Of a stretch of DNA of 11,089 nt, positions 1 to 5,481 are shown piece after piece. Every line of letters begins with the position of its first letter. The first letter of the stretch is position 1. This DNA is from Patescibacteria group bacterium (GTDB lineage: Bacteria; Patescibacteriota; UBA1384; JAGGWG01), in assembly GCA_028698375.1 (NCBI GenBank), contig JAQVDI010000019.1, positions 1-11,089 of the forward strand, written 5' to 3'. A program made the position numbers and the translations under genes. Below the pieces are notes generated by a model, which was given only the letters and a program-made list of their open reading frames with translations, did no database searches and was not told the origin of the DNA.

Positions 1-687
1 TTTAATTGCCCTTTCAATTGAACGAGCGCTAAGTCTTAAATCTTTTTTTGTCCCTTTGTTGTGTATAAATAAAGCTTCATCAATATCACTTCTTTTATTC
101 AAATAATTTTTAATAGCATCAATGGCCGAATCGGTTAAAAAAACAACGCGAATTTTACCCCCTTTACCTCGAACAGAGAATTCGCCCTTTTTTAAATTAA
201 CATCTTTACGATTTAAACCCGCCAATTCACTTACCCGCAAACCAGTTGCAAACAAAGTTTCTAAAATGGCTCGATCACGTAAATGCTGCTCTTTGCCACT
301 GCTTGGAATAGCCTCAAACAATTCCTTAACTTCCTCTTCTTCTAAAAAATTAACTTCTTTTTCTTCTACTTTTGGAAGTTCAATTTTATCAGCACTTAAA
401 GACTTAATGTCTTTTTTAGCTAAAAATTTTAGAAAACCACGCAAAGCAATTAAATGATAGCTTTGGGTTTTTAAGCCAATTGTGTCGCCGTGGTTATCTT
501 GACGGCGATTTAAATCTAAACGGAATTTACGTACACTTTCTTGATTGATTTTAGAAACCTCAATGTCACCCGTGAATTTTAAAAACCGATTTAACCAACG
601 CGAATAATTTTCCAAAGTTTTTTCGCTTTTACCCTGGTCAATTTCCAAATACTCATAAAAATCGCTTAATGCTTTTTTTAGTTTCAT
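1..687 (-). CDS. Tyrosine recombinase, XerC/XerD-like, C-terminus cut off by the window edge
   Basis: The frame is open from the ATG at 685-687 to base 1 without a stop, giving 229 visible residues of a family usually near 300. Residues 1-90 fit the N-terminal SAM-like DNA-binding domain (phage_int_SAM type). Residues 113-229 begin the catalytic domain: the first catalytic arginine is R151 in ATGLRVSEL, and the catalytic lysine is K175 in VRGKGGKIR. The HxxR, H/W and tyrosine motifs would lie beyond the left edge. The family cuts and rejoins DNA through a 3'-phosphotyrosine; XerC/D resolve chromosome dimers at dif. The sequence cannot tell a housekeeping Xer from an integrase, but no phage or transposon genes are visible nearby. 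The ATG is supported by a TATAAT box directly upstream. It diverges from the nucleotidyltransferase-fold gene. Family assignment is firm; the subfamily is not. Confidence 0.93.
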   Translation of the reverse strand, partial: MKLKKALSDFYEYLEIDQGKSEKTLENYSRWLNRFLKFTGDIEVSKINQESVRKFRLDLNRRQDNHGDTIGLKTQSYHLIALRGFLKFLAKKDIKSLSADKIELPKVEEKEVNFLEEEEVKELFEAIPSSGKEQHLRDRAILETLFATGLRVSELAGLNRKDVNLKKGEFSVRGKGGKIRVVFLTDSAIDAIKNYLNKRSDIDEALFIHNKGTKKDLRLSARSIERAIK

Positions 688-693
688 ATAAAT

Positions 694-702
694 ATTATAA
701 CA
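694..702 (-). promoter_or_regulatory. Extended -10 promoter of the tyrosine recombinase gene, predicted leaderless
   Basis: On the minus strand the sequence reads TGTTATAAT, an extended -10 element (TGn followed by a perfect TATAAT at 699-694). No good -35 is visible 16-18 bases upstream, as is common for extended -10 promoters. The box ends 6 bases before the ATG, so transcription should begin at or within a base or two of the A of the start codon. The transcript would then have no leader and no ribosome-binding site. Confidence 0.6.
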
Positions 703-712
703 CAAAATTGTG
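701..712. repeat. Short inverted repeat CACAA-AA-TTGTG in the recombinase promoter
   Basis: Two 5-base arms (701-705 and 708-712) are separated by AA. They lie immediately upstream of, and touch, the extended -10 element of the recombinase gene. A dyad here is where a repressor or activator half-site pair could sit, but it is short and could be chance in AT-rich DNA. Confidence 0.3.
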
Positions 713-731
713 CGACTAAATAACAATACTT

Positions 732-761
732 TTGACTTTTGATAAGCTTTTGGCTTAAAAT
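732..761 (+). promoter_or_regulatory. Sigma-70-type promoter of the nucleotidyltransferase-fold gene, predicted leaderless
   Basis: TTGACT (732-737), an 18-base spacer and TAAAAT (756-761) match the housekeeping consensus at 5 of 6 positions each. Only 7 bases (762-768) separate the -10 from the ATG at 769, so transcription should begin at the start codon. No Shine-Dalgarno sequence is present, which agrees with a leaderless message. Confidence 0.65.
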
Positions 762-768
762 TTAGTTA

Positions 769-1674
769 ATGAAATTAACAAAATTGCAAAAGGAAATTAT
801 TAAAACGCTTTTATTTTTTAACTTGCACAAACGGCCCTTGAATCCAAAAGAGGTGCACCAATATGCCAATATAAAATCACAAGAAAGCCATGTTTTTTTA
901 GCACTCCTTGATTTATGCCGTAAAAATAAAGTAATTGAAAAAAATCAATATTTTACTCTTAGAAAATATCAAGGACTTTTTAAAACCTTTTATCAGCGCC
1001 TAAAAATTAAGCAAGACTTGGAAAATAAAACGCGTAAATTTATTTGGTTAATTAGGCTAATGCCTTTCGTTCGTGCGGTTATGCTGGCCAACAGCTTGAC
1101 AATGGGTCTGCCAAACAAAAACAGTGATATTGACTTAGTGGTTTTATGTAAAAAAAATCGGCTCTGGACTTGTCGTTTTTTCTTAACTGGTATTTTAACA
1201 ATGCTGGGCCATAAGCGCGCCAAAAATGTTAAAACCGCACCCGGAAAATTGTGTTTAAGCTATTATCTAAGCCTAAAAGAATCTAATTTAAAACCCTGGC
1301 GACTCAAAAATGATCCTTTAATGGATTATTGGTTAGCCACCTTTAGACCCTTAACTGGTGGCAAAGCAATTGAATTATTTTACAGCCAAAATGTTTGGCT
1401 TGGTGATTTTTTCCCTAATTTAAAAATTGAAACCACTAATCAAAAAGTAAAGCCCCTCTCTTTTGGTGCTTTTTTGTTAGAAAAAACTTTAGACCTTTTT
1501 GGAGACAGACTAGAAAATTTTTTATTCAAAAGTCAAAGTGCAAAAATTAAGGCTAAAAATAAACCAGATACTCTAATCGCCACTCAAAATATCTGTCGCT
1601 TATTGAAACCAGATAATTATCGTTTTAAATTCGCCAAAAAATTTCAAAAAGAACTCAAAAAATTTTTGAAATGA
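769..1674 (+). CDS. Nucleotidyltransferase-fold protein with N-terminal winged-helix-like region
   Basis: The product has 301 residues. Residues 1-70 read as a small helical domain resembling a winged helix (LQKEIIKTLLFF, then a second helix at SQESHVFLALLDLC and a hairpin near YFTL). Residues 100-126 carry the hallmark of the Pol beta nucleotidyltransferase superfamily: a degenerate GS motif (LANS, 106-109), a glycine at 113, and SDIDLVVL with two acidic metal ligands, D120 and D122. The usual GS is NS here, and no third acidic ligand is evident in the following strand (LCLSYYLS, 161-168). Catalysis is therefore uncertain, and nucleotide binding or a degenerate enzyme is possible. The C-terminal third is basic, helical and unassigned. 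No transmembrane segment is visible. It is alone on its strand, diverges from the recombinase gene and faces the leftward jag operon. I recognise the fold, not the substrate. Confidence 0.8.
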   Translation: MKLTKLQKEIIKTLLFFNLHKRPLNPKEVHQYANIKSQESHVFLALLDLCRKNKVIEKNQYFTLRKYQGLFKTFYQRLKIKQDLENKTRKFIWLIRLMPFVRAVMLANSLTMGLPNKNSDIDLVVLCKKNRLWTCRFFLTGILTMLGHKRAKNVKTAPGKLCLSYYLSLKESNLKPWRLKNDPLMDYWLATFRPLTGGKAIELFYSQNVWLGDFFPNLKIETTNQKVKPLSFGAFLLEKTLDLFGDRLENFLFKSQSAKIKAKNKPDTLIATQNICRLLKPDNYRFKFAKKFQKELKKFLK

Positions 1675-1759
1675 TAGATAAATGATTTAATAGTTGAATC
1701 TTTTAAAAATCCGGAAACTCAAAATTAATTCATCATTCATAACCTAATAATTATTAGTG
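1675..1759. other. Convergent spacer with a 14-base AT-rich palindrome
   Basis: This spacer lies between two genes that end toward each other. It holds one perfect palindrome, CTAATAATTATTAG at 1744-1757, two bases before the jag stop. Its stem is nearly all A:T and would need to open its centre to form a loop, so it is a weak terminator candidate. I see no GC-rich hairpin with a T tract. Confidence 0.35.
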
Positions 1760-2197
1760 CTATTCCTTTATTCTAATTATAATTCTTCGGTTAGGTTCTT
1801 CTCCCTCACTTTCAGCCACAATATCAGGTTGATCAATAAGGGCCACATGAACCAATCTTCTTTCATAGGCGCTCATTGGCGGCATTACTTGAGGTTTACT
1901 GGTCGCTCTCGCTTTATTGGCTATCTCAATCGCCATATTATTAAGTCGTTCTTTTCTGTCTCTTTTGTAATTATTAATATCTAAAATTAAATTTCTGCCC
2001 TCTTCACCTAATTTTAATTTCAAAATCCAAGCAACAGCTTTCAAAGTTTCACCATGATGGCCAATTAAAAATGCACTGTCTTTAGTTTCAAAATTAACCC
2101 AAATCATTTCCGGTTCTTCTGTGACCTCTATCTCGCCCGAAAAATCCATTTTGGCGAAAAATTCTTCAGCTATTTTTTTTATTTTATTTTTGGGCAT
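1760..2197 (-). CDS. jag: Jag/KhpB-type RNA-binding protein (KH plus R3H domains)
   Basis: The product has 145 residues. The KH domain spans about 25-85 with its GxxG loop as IGHHGETL (G46, G49). The R3H domain spans about 85-145 with the defining R-x-x-x-H as R113 and H117 in YERRLVHVAL. The N-terminal Jag_N domain and long linker found in many Firmicutes homologues are absent, so this is a minimal version. The family binds many mRNAs and small RNAs and influences cell division and envelope growth; in the cytoplasm it partners the KH protein KhpA in Firmicutes. Its ATG (2195-2197) lies inside the end of yidC, a 14-base overlap that suggests translational coupling. It is the last gene of the rpmH-rnpA-yidD-yidC-jag unit. 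The stop codon is TAG. Order and domains make the assignment secure. Confidence 0.93.
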   Translation of the reverse strand: MPKNKIKKIAEEFFAKMDFSGEIEVTEEPEMIWVNFETKDSAFLIGHHGETLKAVAWILKLKLGEEGRNLILDINNYKRDRKERLNNMAIEIANKARATSKPQVMPPMSAYERRLVHVALIDQPDIVAESEGEEPNRRIIIRIKE

Positions 2198-2939
2198 TAA
2201 CTTTTTTTATTTTTATCCGCAATTTCTTTTTATTAAAAATATAATATTGACCAATAGAAAAAAGATTAGAAGCAACAAAATAAAGGACAATGGCAGCTGG
2301 CAAAGAAAAACTAATCAGAACAAAGAAAAAAGGCATAAAATAATTAGTAGACTTCTGGATCATCTCCATTTGTTTTTGCTCTGGTGCCACGTCGCCGTTA
2401 ACTTTAGATTGATCCTTTTTGGCATTTAGGGTCATCATATAGCCAAAAATAAATTGAGTAATACCTGCCAAATAAGGCAATAAGTAAAAATCAACTTTAG
2501 TTAAATCTAAAAAACCAAAAGCAATCGGTGAAATAGAAGCGGGGTGAGGGAGAAAAGAATAAATTAGATTAAAACTATCTACACCTAAATAAGAACGAAA
2601 GACTTGATAAATAGCAATAAAAATAGGCATTTGCAAAATTAGAGGCAAGCAACCATCAAAAGGGGAAACCCCGCGATCACGGTAAAGAGCTAAAGTCTCT
2701 TGCTGCAATTTCTTAGCATCCTCTTTGTGTTTTTCGCGCAAATGTTTTATGTCTTCCTGCAAGGCGGCCATGTCTTTTTGAGCTCTCATCTGCCTATTAA
2801 AAAGTGGCCATAAAATTAAACGAATCACAAAAGTCACCACAATAATAGCAAAACCCAAATCATGAAAAGGGTGATAAGCTAAAATCAATAAATTATAAAT
2901 CGGTTGGATAAAACCGTGTAACCAAATATCTTGCCACAT
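2184..2939 (-). CDS. yidC: Membrane protein insertase YidC/Oxa1 family
   Basis: The product has 251 residues. Hydrophobic segments at about 28-48, 97-118, 150-171, 200-217 and 214-235 fit the five-helix YidC core, the last two being hard to separate by eye. R40 in VIRLILWP is the conserved hydrophilic-groove arginine needed for single-span substrates. Residues 50-90 form the charged cytoplasmic helical hairpin (QEDIKHLREKHKED), followed by RGVSPFDGCLPLILQMP, a strongly conserved YidC stretch. There is no N-terminal periplasmic domain as in Gram-negative YidC, and no lipoprotein cysteine as in Bacillus SpoIIIJ. The basic tail (KKKLRIKIKK) may contact the ribosome. YidC inserts membrane proteins alone or with SecYEG. 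It starts 7 bases after the yidD stop and overlaps jag by 14 bases. Confidence 0.96.
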   Translation of the reverse strand: MWQDIWLHGFIQPIYNLLILAYHPFHDLGFAIIVVTFVIRLILWPLFNRQMRAQKDMAALQEDIKHLREKHKEDAKKLQQETLALYRDRGVSPFDGCLPLILQMPIFIAIYQVFRSYLGVDSFNLIYSFLPHPASISPIAFGFLDLTKVDFYLLPYLAGITQFIFGYMMTLNAKKDQSKVNGDVAPEQKQMEMIQKSTNYFMPFFFVLISFSLPAAIVLYFVASNLFSIGQYYIFNKKKLRIKIKKVNAQK

Positions 2940-2946
2940 AACTCAA

Positions 2947-3222
2947 TTATATTAGCGGATCATGCCCCCCCTTGGCAAGAGGATGACAGCGCAAAACTCT
3001 TTTTGCTCCCAAAAACCAACCCTTTATTACCCCATATTTAGAAATGGCTTGATAGGTATAATCACTACAAGTTGGTTGATAGCGACAAGCACCCAAAAAT
3101 AAGGCACGCGCCCAAAAACTATGATCCAAAGAAAAAACTGCTTGATATATTTTGATTAAACCAAAACTAATATTTTTAATTAAATTTCTGCTCCAAGAAA
3201 TCAGCCAACTTACTATAATCAT
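2947..3222 (-). CDS. yidD: Membrane protein insertion efficiency factor YidD
   Basis: The product has 91 residues. It contains the whole family signature: CRYQPTCSDYTYQAI (C46, C52), the KYGVIKGWFLGAKRVLRCHP block (C79) and GGHDPL at the end. YidD is a small protein at the inner face of the membrane that assists YidC-dependent insertion. The N-terminal 25 residues are an amphipathic or hydrophobic segment that could lie on the membrane. The ATG at 3220-3222 gives a 47-base overlap with the end of rnpA. No ATG, GTG or TTG occurs between it and the conserved core in this frame, so the overlapping start is the best choice. Such rnpA-yidD overlap is known in other bacteria. Confidence 0.94.
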   Translation of the reverse strand: MIIVSWLISWSRNLIKNISFGLIKIYQAVFSLDHSFWARALFLGACRYQPTCSDYTYQAISKYGVIKGWFLGAKRVLRCHPLAKGGHDPLI

Positions 3223-3511
3223 TATTTTTAGGTGAGTTTAAAACTATAATTGCCAAGTCTAAAAATTGTCCTTGGGCTTGTTGATCTTTAAAACGAAACA
3301 AAAGCGCGCGAATTCGACGTTTAATTCGGTTACGTTCACTAGCCCTAGCAACTGCTTTGGCAGAAATAATAATCCCAAAACGATTATTATTTATTTCTGA
3401 CTTATTAACAAAAAAAGAAAATAAAAAAGAGCCAATTTTTATACGCGAACCCTTAAACTTAAGTGCTGTAAAAATTTTTTTATTGTTTAAAATATATTTT
3501 TTAGCCAACAT
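3176..3511 (-). CDS. rnpA: Ribonuclease P protein component
   Basis: The product has 111 residues, the usual length for RnpA. The diagnostic RNR motif lies at about 55-68 as ARASERNRIKRRIR; it contacts the RNA subunit in the RNase P holoenzyme, which matures tRNA 5' ends. The aromatic, basic N-terminal half (LFSFFVN, FGIIISAK) matches the strands that bind the pre-tRNA leader. It starts 2 bases after the rpmH stop (TAA-TA-ATG), so L34 and RnpA are made from one message as in most bacteria. Its end overlaps the start of yidD by 47 bases. The RNase P RNA gene is not in this window. Confidence 0.95.
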   Translation of the reverse strand: MLAKKYILNNKKIFTALKFKGSRIKIGSFLFSFFVNKSEINNNRFGIIISAKAVARASERNRIKRRIRALLFRFKDQQAQGQFLDLAIIVLNSPKNNDYSKLADFLEQKFN

Positions 3512-3513
3512 TA

Positions 3514-3651
3514 TTAAACAGCTAAAGATTTGCGACCCTTTTTGCGACGATTTTTTAAAACACGGCGACCGCCACTTGTTTTAGTTCGAACCAAAAAACC
3601 ATGAGTTTTTTTTCTTTTTCTTTTGTTTGGTTGATATGTTCTTTTAACCAT
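3514..3651 (-). CDS. rpmH: 50S ribosomal protein L34
   Basis: This is a 45-codon gene starting at the ATG in 3649-3651 and ending with TAA at 3514-3516. The product begins MVKRTYQPNKRKRKK, continues THGFLVRTKTSGGRRVL and ends in an Arg/Lys-rich tail (NRRKKGRKSLAV). This is close to the L34 consensus over its full length. L34 binds 23S rRNA in the large ribosomal subunit. It is the first gene of the leftward unit and lies directly next to the dnaA upstream region, the arrangement found at most bacterial origins. No Shine-Dalgarno sequence is evident before the ATG. A near-consensus promoter lies about 100 bases upstream. Confidence 0.97.
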   Translation of the reverse strand: MVKRTYQPNKRKRKKTHGFLVRTKTSGGRRVLKNRRKKGRKSLAV

Positions 3652-3675
3652 AGATTAAGTATTAGTTTATAATTA

Positions 3676-3748
3676 CTAGATGCTAGATGAAAACAAATTT
3701 TTTCTGATTTTTATTTTCCCGTAGAAGCTAACAGCTAGAATCTAGCCA
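3676..3748. repeat. Degenerate CTAGAnn heptamer repeat in the rpmH leader
   Basis: Two blocks share a 7-base period. Block 1 (3676-3689) is two exact copies of CTAGATG. Block 2 (3721-3748) reads GTAGAAG, CTAACAG, CTAGAAT, CTAGCCA. Within block 2, GCTAGA (3734-3739) and TCTAGC (3741-3746) form an inverted repeat around one base, and GCTAGAT at 3682-3688 is an exact complement of ATCTAGC at 3740-3746. Both blocks lie between the predicted rpmH transcription start and its ATG, so they would be transcribed. Confidence 0.6.
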
Positions 3749-3759
3749 CTTGCATTGCT

Positions 3760-3788
3760 ATTGTAAAATCTGTTGGGGCTTTTGTCAA
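3760..3788 (-). promoter_or_regulatory. Promoter of the rpmH-rnpA-yidD-yidC-jag operon
   Basis: Read on the minus strand: TTGACA (3788-3783, perfect -35), a 17-base spacer, and TACAAT (3765-3760, one mismatch to TATAAT). This is the strongest promoter match in the window, as expected for a ribosomal protein operon. The predicted start near 3753 leaves a leader of about 100 bases before rpmH. Confidence 0.75.
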
Positions 3789-3814
3789 ATCAAAAATAAC
3801 ATTTTCCAGGCACT

Positions 3815-3876
3815 TGTGGAAAACTTCATTTTTTGTTATATCTTTAATTTAGATTATATTTAAAAACTGTGGATAA
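3815..3876 (-). promoter_or_regulatory. Two DnaA boxes upstream of dnaA
   Basis: TGTGGAAAA (3815-3823) fits the relaxed consensus TTWTNCACA on the minus strand. TGTGGATAA (3868-3876) is a perfect DnaA box (TTATCCACA) on the minus strand. Their starts are 53 bases apart, close to five helical turns, and both have the same orientation. A weak TTTTCCAGG at 3802-3810 is not counted. They may form the upstream half of a bipartite origin, autoregulate dnaA, or both. Confidence 0.75.
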
Positions 3877-3888
3877 CTTTAAACAGTT

Positions 3889-3894
3889 TATACT
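3889..3894 (+). promoter_or_regulatory. Possible -10 element of dnaA
   Basis: TATACT lies 38 bases before the dnaA ATG. No convincing -35 is present at the right spacing. The perfect DnaA box at 3868-3876 would lie in the -35 to spacer region, which fits DnaA repressing its own gene. No Shine-Dalgarno sequence precedes the ATG. Assignment is weak. Confidence 0.35.
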
Positions 3895-3932
3895 TTCCGA
3901 TTTTTCACTTTAAAGCCTAAGATTAATTTAAT

Positions 3933-5294
3933 ATGAGCAGTAAAGAAGAAATTTGGGACGGTGTTTTAGGAGAATTAGAAGTCAATCTTTCACGACCCAA
4001 TTTTAACACTTGGTTTAAAGATACTTTTATTGATTCAATTAAAGATGATAAAAAAGTTGTAATTGGTGTACCAAACACTTTTACTTTGGAATGGCTGCAA
4101 AATAAATACGCTGAAGAAATCAAAAAAGCACTTAAAAAGTTTTTGCCCAATATTGCCTCTTTAGAGTTTCATGTTTCTCATGCTGATAAATTTTTTGTTA
4201 AAGAAACTTCGGGGCAAAAAGAAGAACAAGAAATTTCTCATTTTGAAATCCCCAAACCTCAAACACTTCAAAAAACTAAAAATATTAATTCCTATTTCAC
4301 TTTTGAAAATTTTATTGTTGGTGATAGCAACAAATTTGCTCACGCTGCAGCTTTAGCAGTAGCTAAAAATCCTGGAAAAAATTATAATCCTTTATTTATT
4401 TACGGTGGCGTCGGTTTAGGGAAAACCCATTTAATCCAAGCTGTGGCTTGGGAAATTAAAAAACAATCACCTCACCAAAAAATTCTTTATCTTTCTTTTG
4501 AGGAATTTGCTAATGATTTTATTGGTATGGTTAAAAGAGGCAAAATGGATGATTTCAAAAAGAAATATCGCGAAATTGATGTTCTTTTAATTGATGATAT
4601 CCAATTTATTAGCGGCAAAGAAAGAACTCAAGATGAATTTTTCCACACTTTTAATACTTTACACCAATCACAAAAACAAATTATTTTAACCAGTGATCGT
4701 CCACCAAAATCCATTCCTCTTTTAGAAGAGCGTCTACGTTCTCGTTTTGAGTGGGGGATGATTGTTGATGTCGCTGCACCCGATTTAGAAACAAGAATTG
4801 CTATTTTAAAACACAAACTTGAAGAAAAAAACTTAGTTATTAATGATGAAATTTTAGATTTTATCGCTCATCAAATTCAACATAATATTCGCGAGCTAGA
4901 AGGCGCTTTAAATAAAATTGAAGCTTATTTGAGCTTAACTGGTGAAGAATTAAATCTTAATCAAGTCAAGAAAATGCTAGAAAGTCTAATTAAATCAAAA
5001 AAGAATATTGATCCTAAAAAAATATTAACCACTGTCTGCGAATATTATCAAGTAGAGAAAAAAGATCTTTTAGGCCAGAAAAGAGAACAAAAAATTACTT
5101 TACCTCGACAAATTGTGATGTATTTTTTGCGCTATGAATTTAATTTCTCTTTTCCCAAAATTGCTGAATTTTTAAATCGTAAAGACCATACCACTATTAT
5201 TTACGGCTGTGGAAAGATTGAAAAGGAGCTAACTAATAATTCATTATTAAAACGGGACTTAGATGCCATCAAACAGCGCTTAGTTGTCTATTAA
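3933..5294 (+). CDS. dnaA: Chromosomal replication initiator protein DnaA
   Basis: The product has 453 residues, a normal DnaA length. Domain I spans about 1-85 (IWDGVLGELEVNLSRPNFNTWF onward), and the linker (about 90-118) is short. The AAA+ ATPase follows: Walker A GGVGLGKT (158-165), Walker B LLIDDIQF (D221, D222), sensor 1 TSDRPP (253-258), the arginine finger R271 in RSRFEWGM, and sensor 2 R320 in NIRELEGAL. Domain IV (about 360-453) is the DNA-binding helix-turn-helix, with the box-reading signature NRKDHTTI (415-422). Most bacteria have Arg-Asp-His there, so Lys417 is a conservative change. ATP-DnaA binds DnaA boxes and opens oriC. Boxes lie on both sides of the gene. It is the first gene of the rightward group, with 187 bases before dnaN. 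Confidence 0.98.
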   Translation: MSSKEEIWDGVLGELEVNLSRPNFNTWFKDTFIDSIKDDKKVVIGVPNTFTLEWLQNKYAEEIKKALKKFLPNIASLEFHVSHADKFFVKETSGQKEEQEISHFEIPKPQTLQKTKNINSYFTFENFIVGDSNKFAHAAALAVAKNPGKNYNPLFIYGGVGLGKTHLIQAVAWEIKKQSPHQKILYLSFEEFANDFIGMVKRGKMDDFKKKYREIDVLLIDDIQFISGKERTQDEFFHTFNTLHQSQKQIILTSDRPPKSIPLLEERLRSRFEWGMIVDVAAPDLETRIAILKHKLEEKNLVINDEILDFIAHQIQHNIRELEGALNKIEAYLSLTGEELNLNQVKKMLESLIKSKKNIDPKKILTTVCEYYQVEKKDLLGQKREQKITLPRQIVMYFLRYEFNFSFPKIAEFLNRKDHTTIIYGCGKIEKELTNNSLLKRDLDAIKQRLVVY

Positions 5295-5379
5295 TAAACT
5301 GTGCAAAAAACCGCCAAAAACATGTTTAAAACTATAAGAAAAAATCAATCACAAAAACAAAATCTTAAAAAATACAAAC

Positions 5380-5442
5380 TTATCAACTTTTTATCCACAA
5401 CAAATCCACAACCAAAATAATCTGTTAATACAGTAATCCACA
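5380..5442 (+). promoter_or_regulatory. Regularly spaced DnaA box array
   Basis: All sites have the same orientation: TTATCAACT (5380-5388, two mismatches), TTATCCACA (5391-5399, perfect), AAATCCACA (5402-5410, two mismatches) and TAATCCACA (5434-5442, one mismatch). Start-to-start spacings are 11, 11 and 32 bases, about one, one and three helical turns. The sites would therefore face one side of the DNA, fitting assembly of a DnaA filament that runs toward the unwinding region. Confidence 0.78.
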
Positions 5443-5446
5443 GCAC

Positions 5447-5480
5447 TTATTACTATTATATAAATTTAAAAAGAAACAAT
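5447..5480 (+). other. DnaA-trio-like tract and DNA unwinding element
   Basis: Four bases (GCAC) after the last DnaA box come four in-register triplets, TTA TTA CTA TTA (5447-5458). The opposite strand reads 3'-AAT AAT GAT AAT-5', matching the DnaA-trio consensus 3'-(G/A)AT-5', with which DnaA engages single-stranded DNA. The following 22 bases contain only two G or C. Position and orientation relative to the last box match the Bacillus arrangement as I recall it. Confidence 0.68.
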
Positions 5481-5481
5481 C

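Larger units (their letters stand above)
5295..5481. other. Predicted oriC, dnaA-dnaN spacer
   Basis: This 187-base gene-free spacer contains TGTGCAAAA (5300-5308, relaxed box on the minus strand), a rightward cluster of DnaA boxes (5380-5442), a DnaA-trio-like tract (5447-5458) and a stretch of almost pure A/T up to dnaN. The order of boxes, short GC-containing spacer, trios and AT-rich DNA is that of the basal unwinding system described for Bacillus subtilis, where it also lies between dnaA and dnaN. The start of replication itself is inferred, not shown. Confidence 0.82.

Noticed and set aside
122..457. Plus-strand open frame of 111 codons
   Set aside because: It lies wholly antisense to the recombinase gene, whose catalytic motifs are clear. 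The predicted protein has low complexity and no family features.
1655..1669. TCAAAAA-A-TTTTTGA palindrome at the end of the nucleotidyltransferase-fold gene
   Set aside because: It is made of A and T runs with no room for a loop, and it lies within coding sequence for a Lys/Phe-rich tail, so it is probably a by-product of composition.
2121..2429. Plus-strand open frame of 102 codons across the yidC-jag junction
   Set aside because: It is antisense to two firmly identified genes, and its product is a Lys/Asn/Phe-rich string typical of reversed AT-rich coding DNA.
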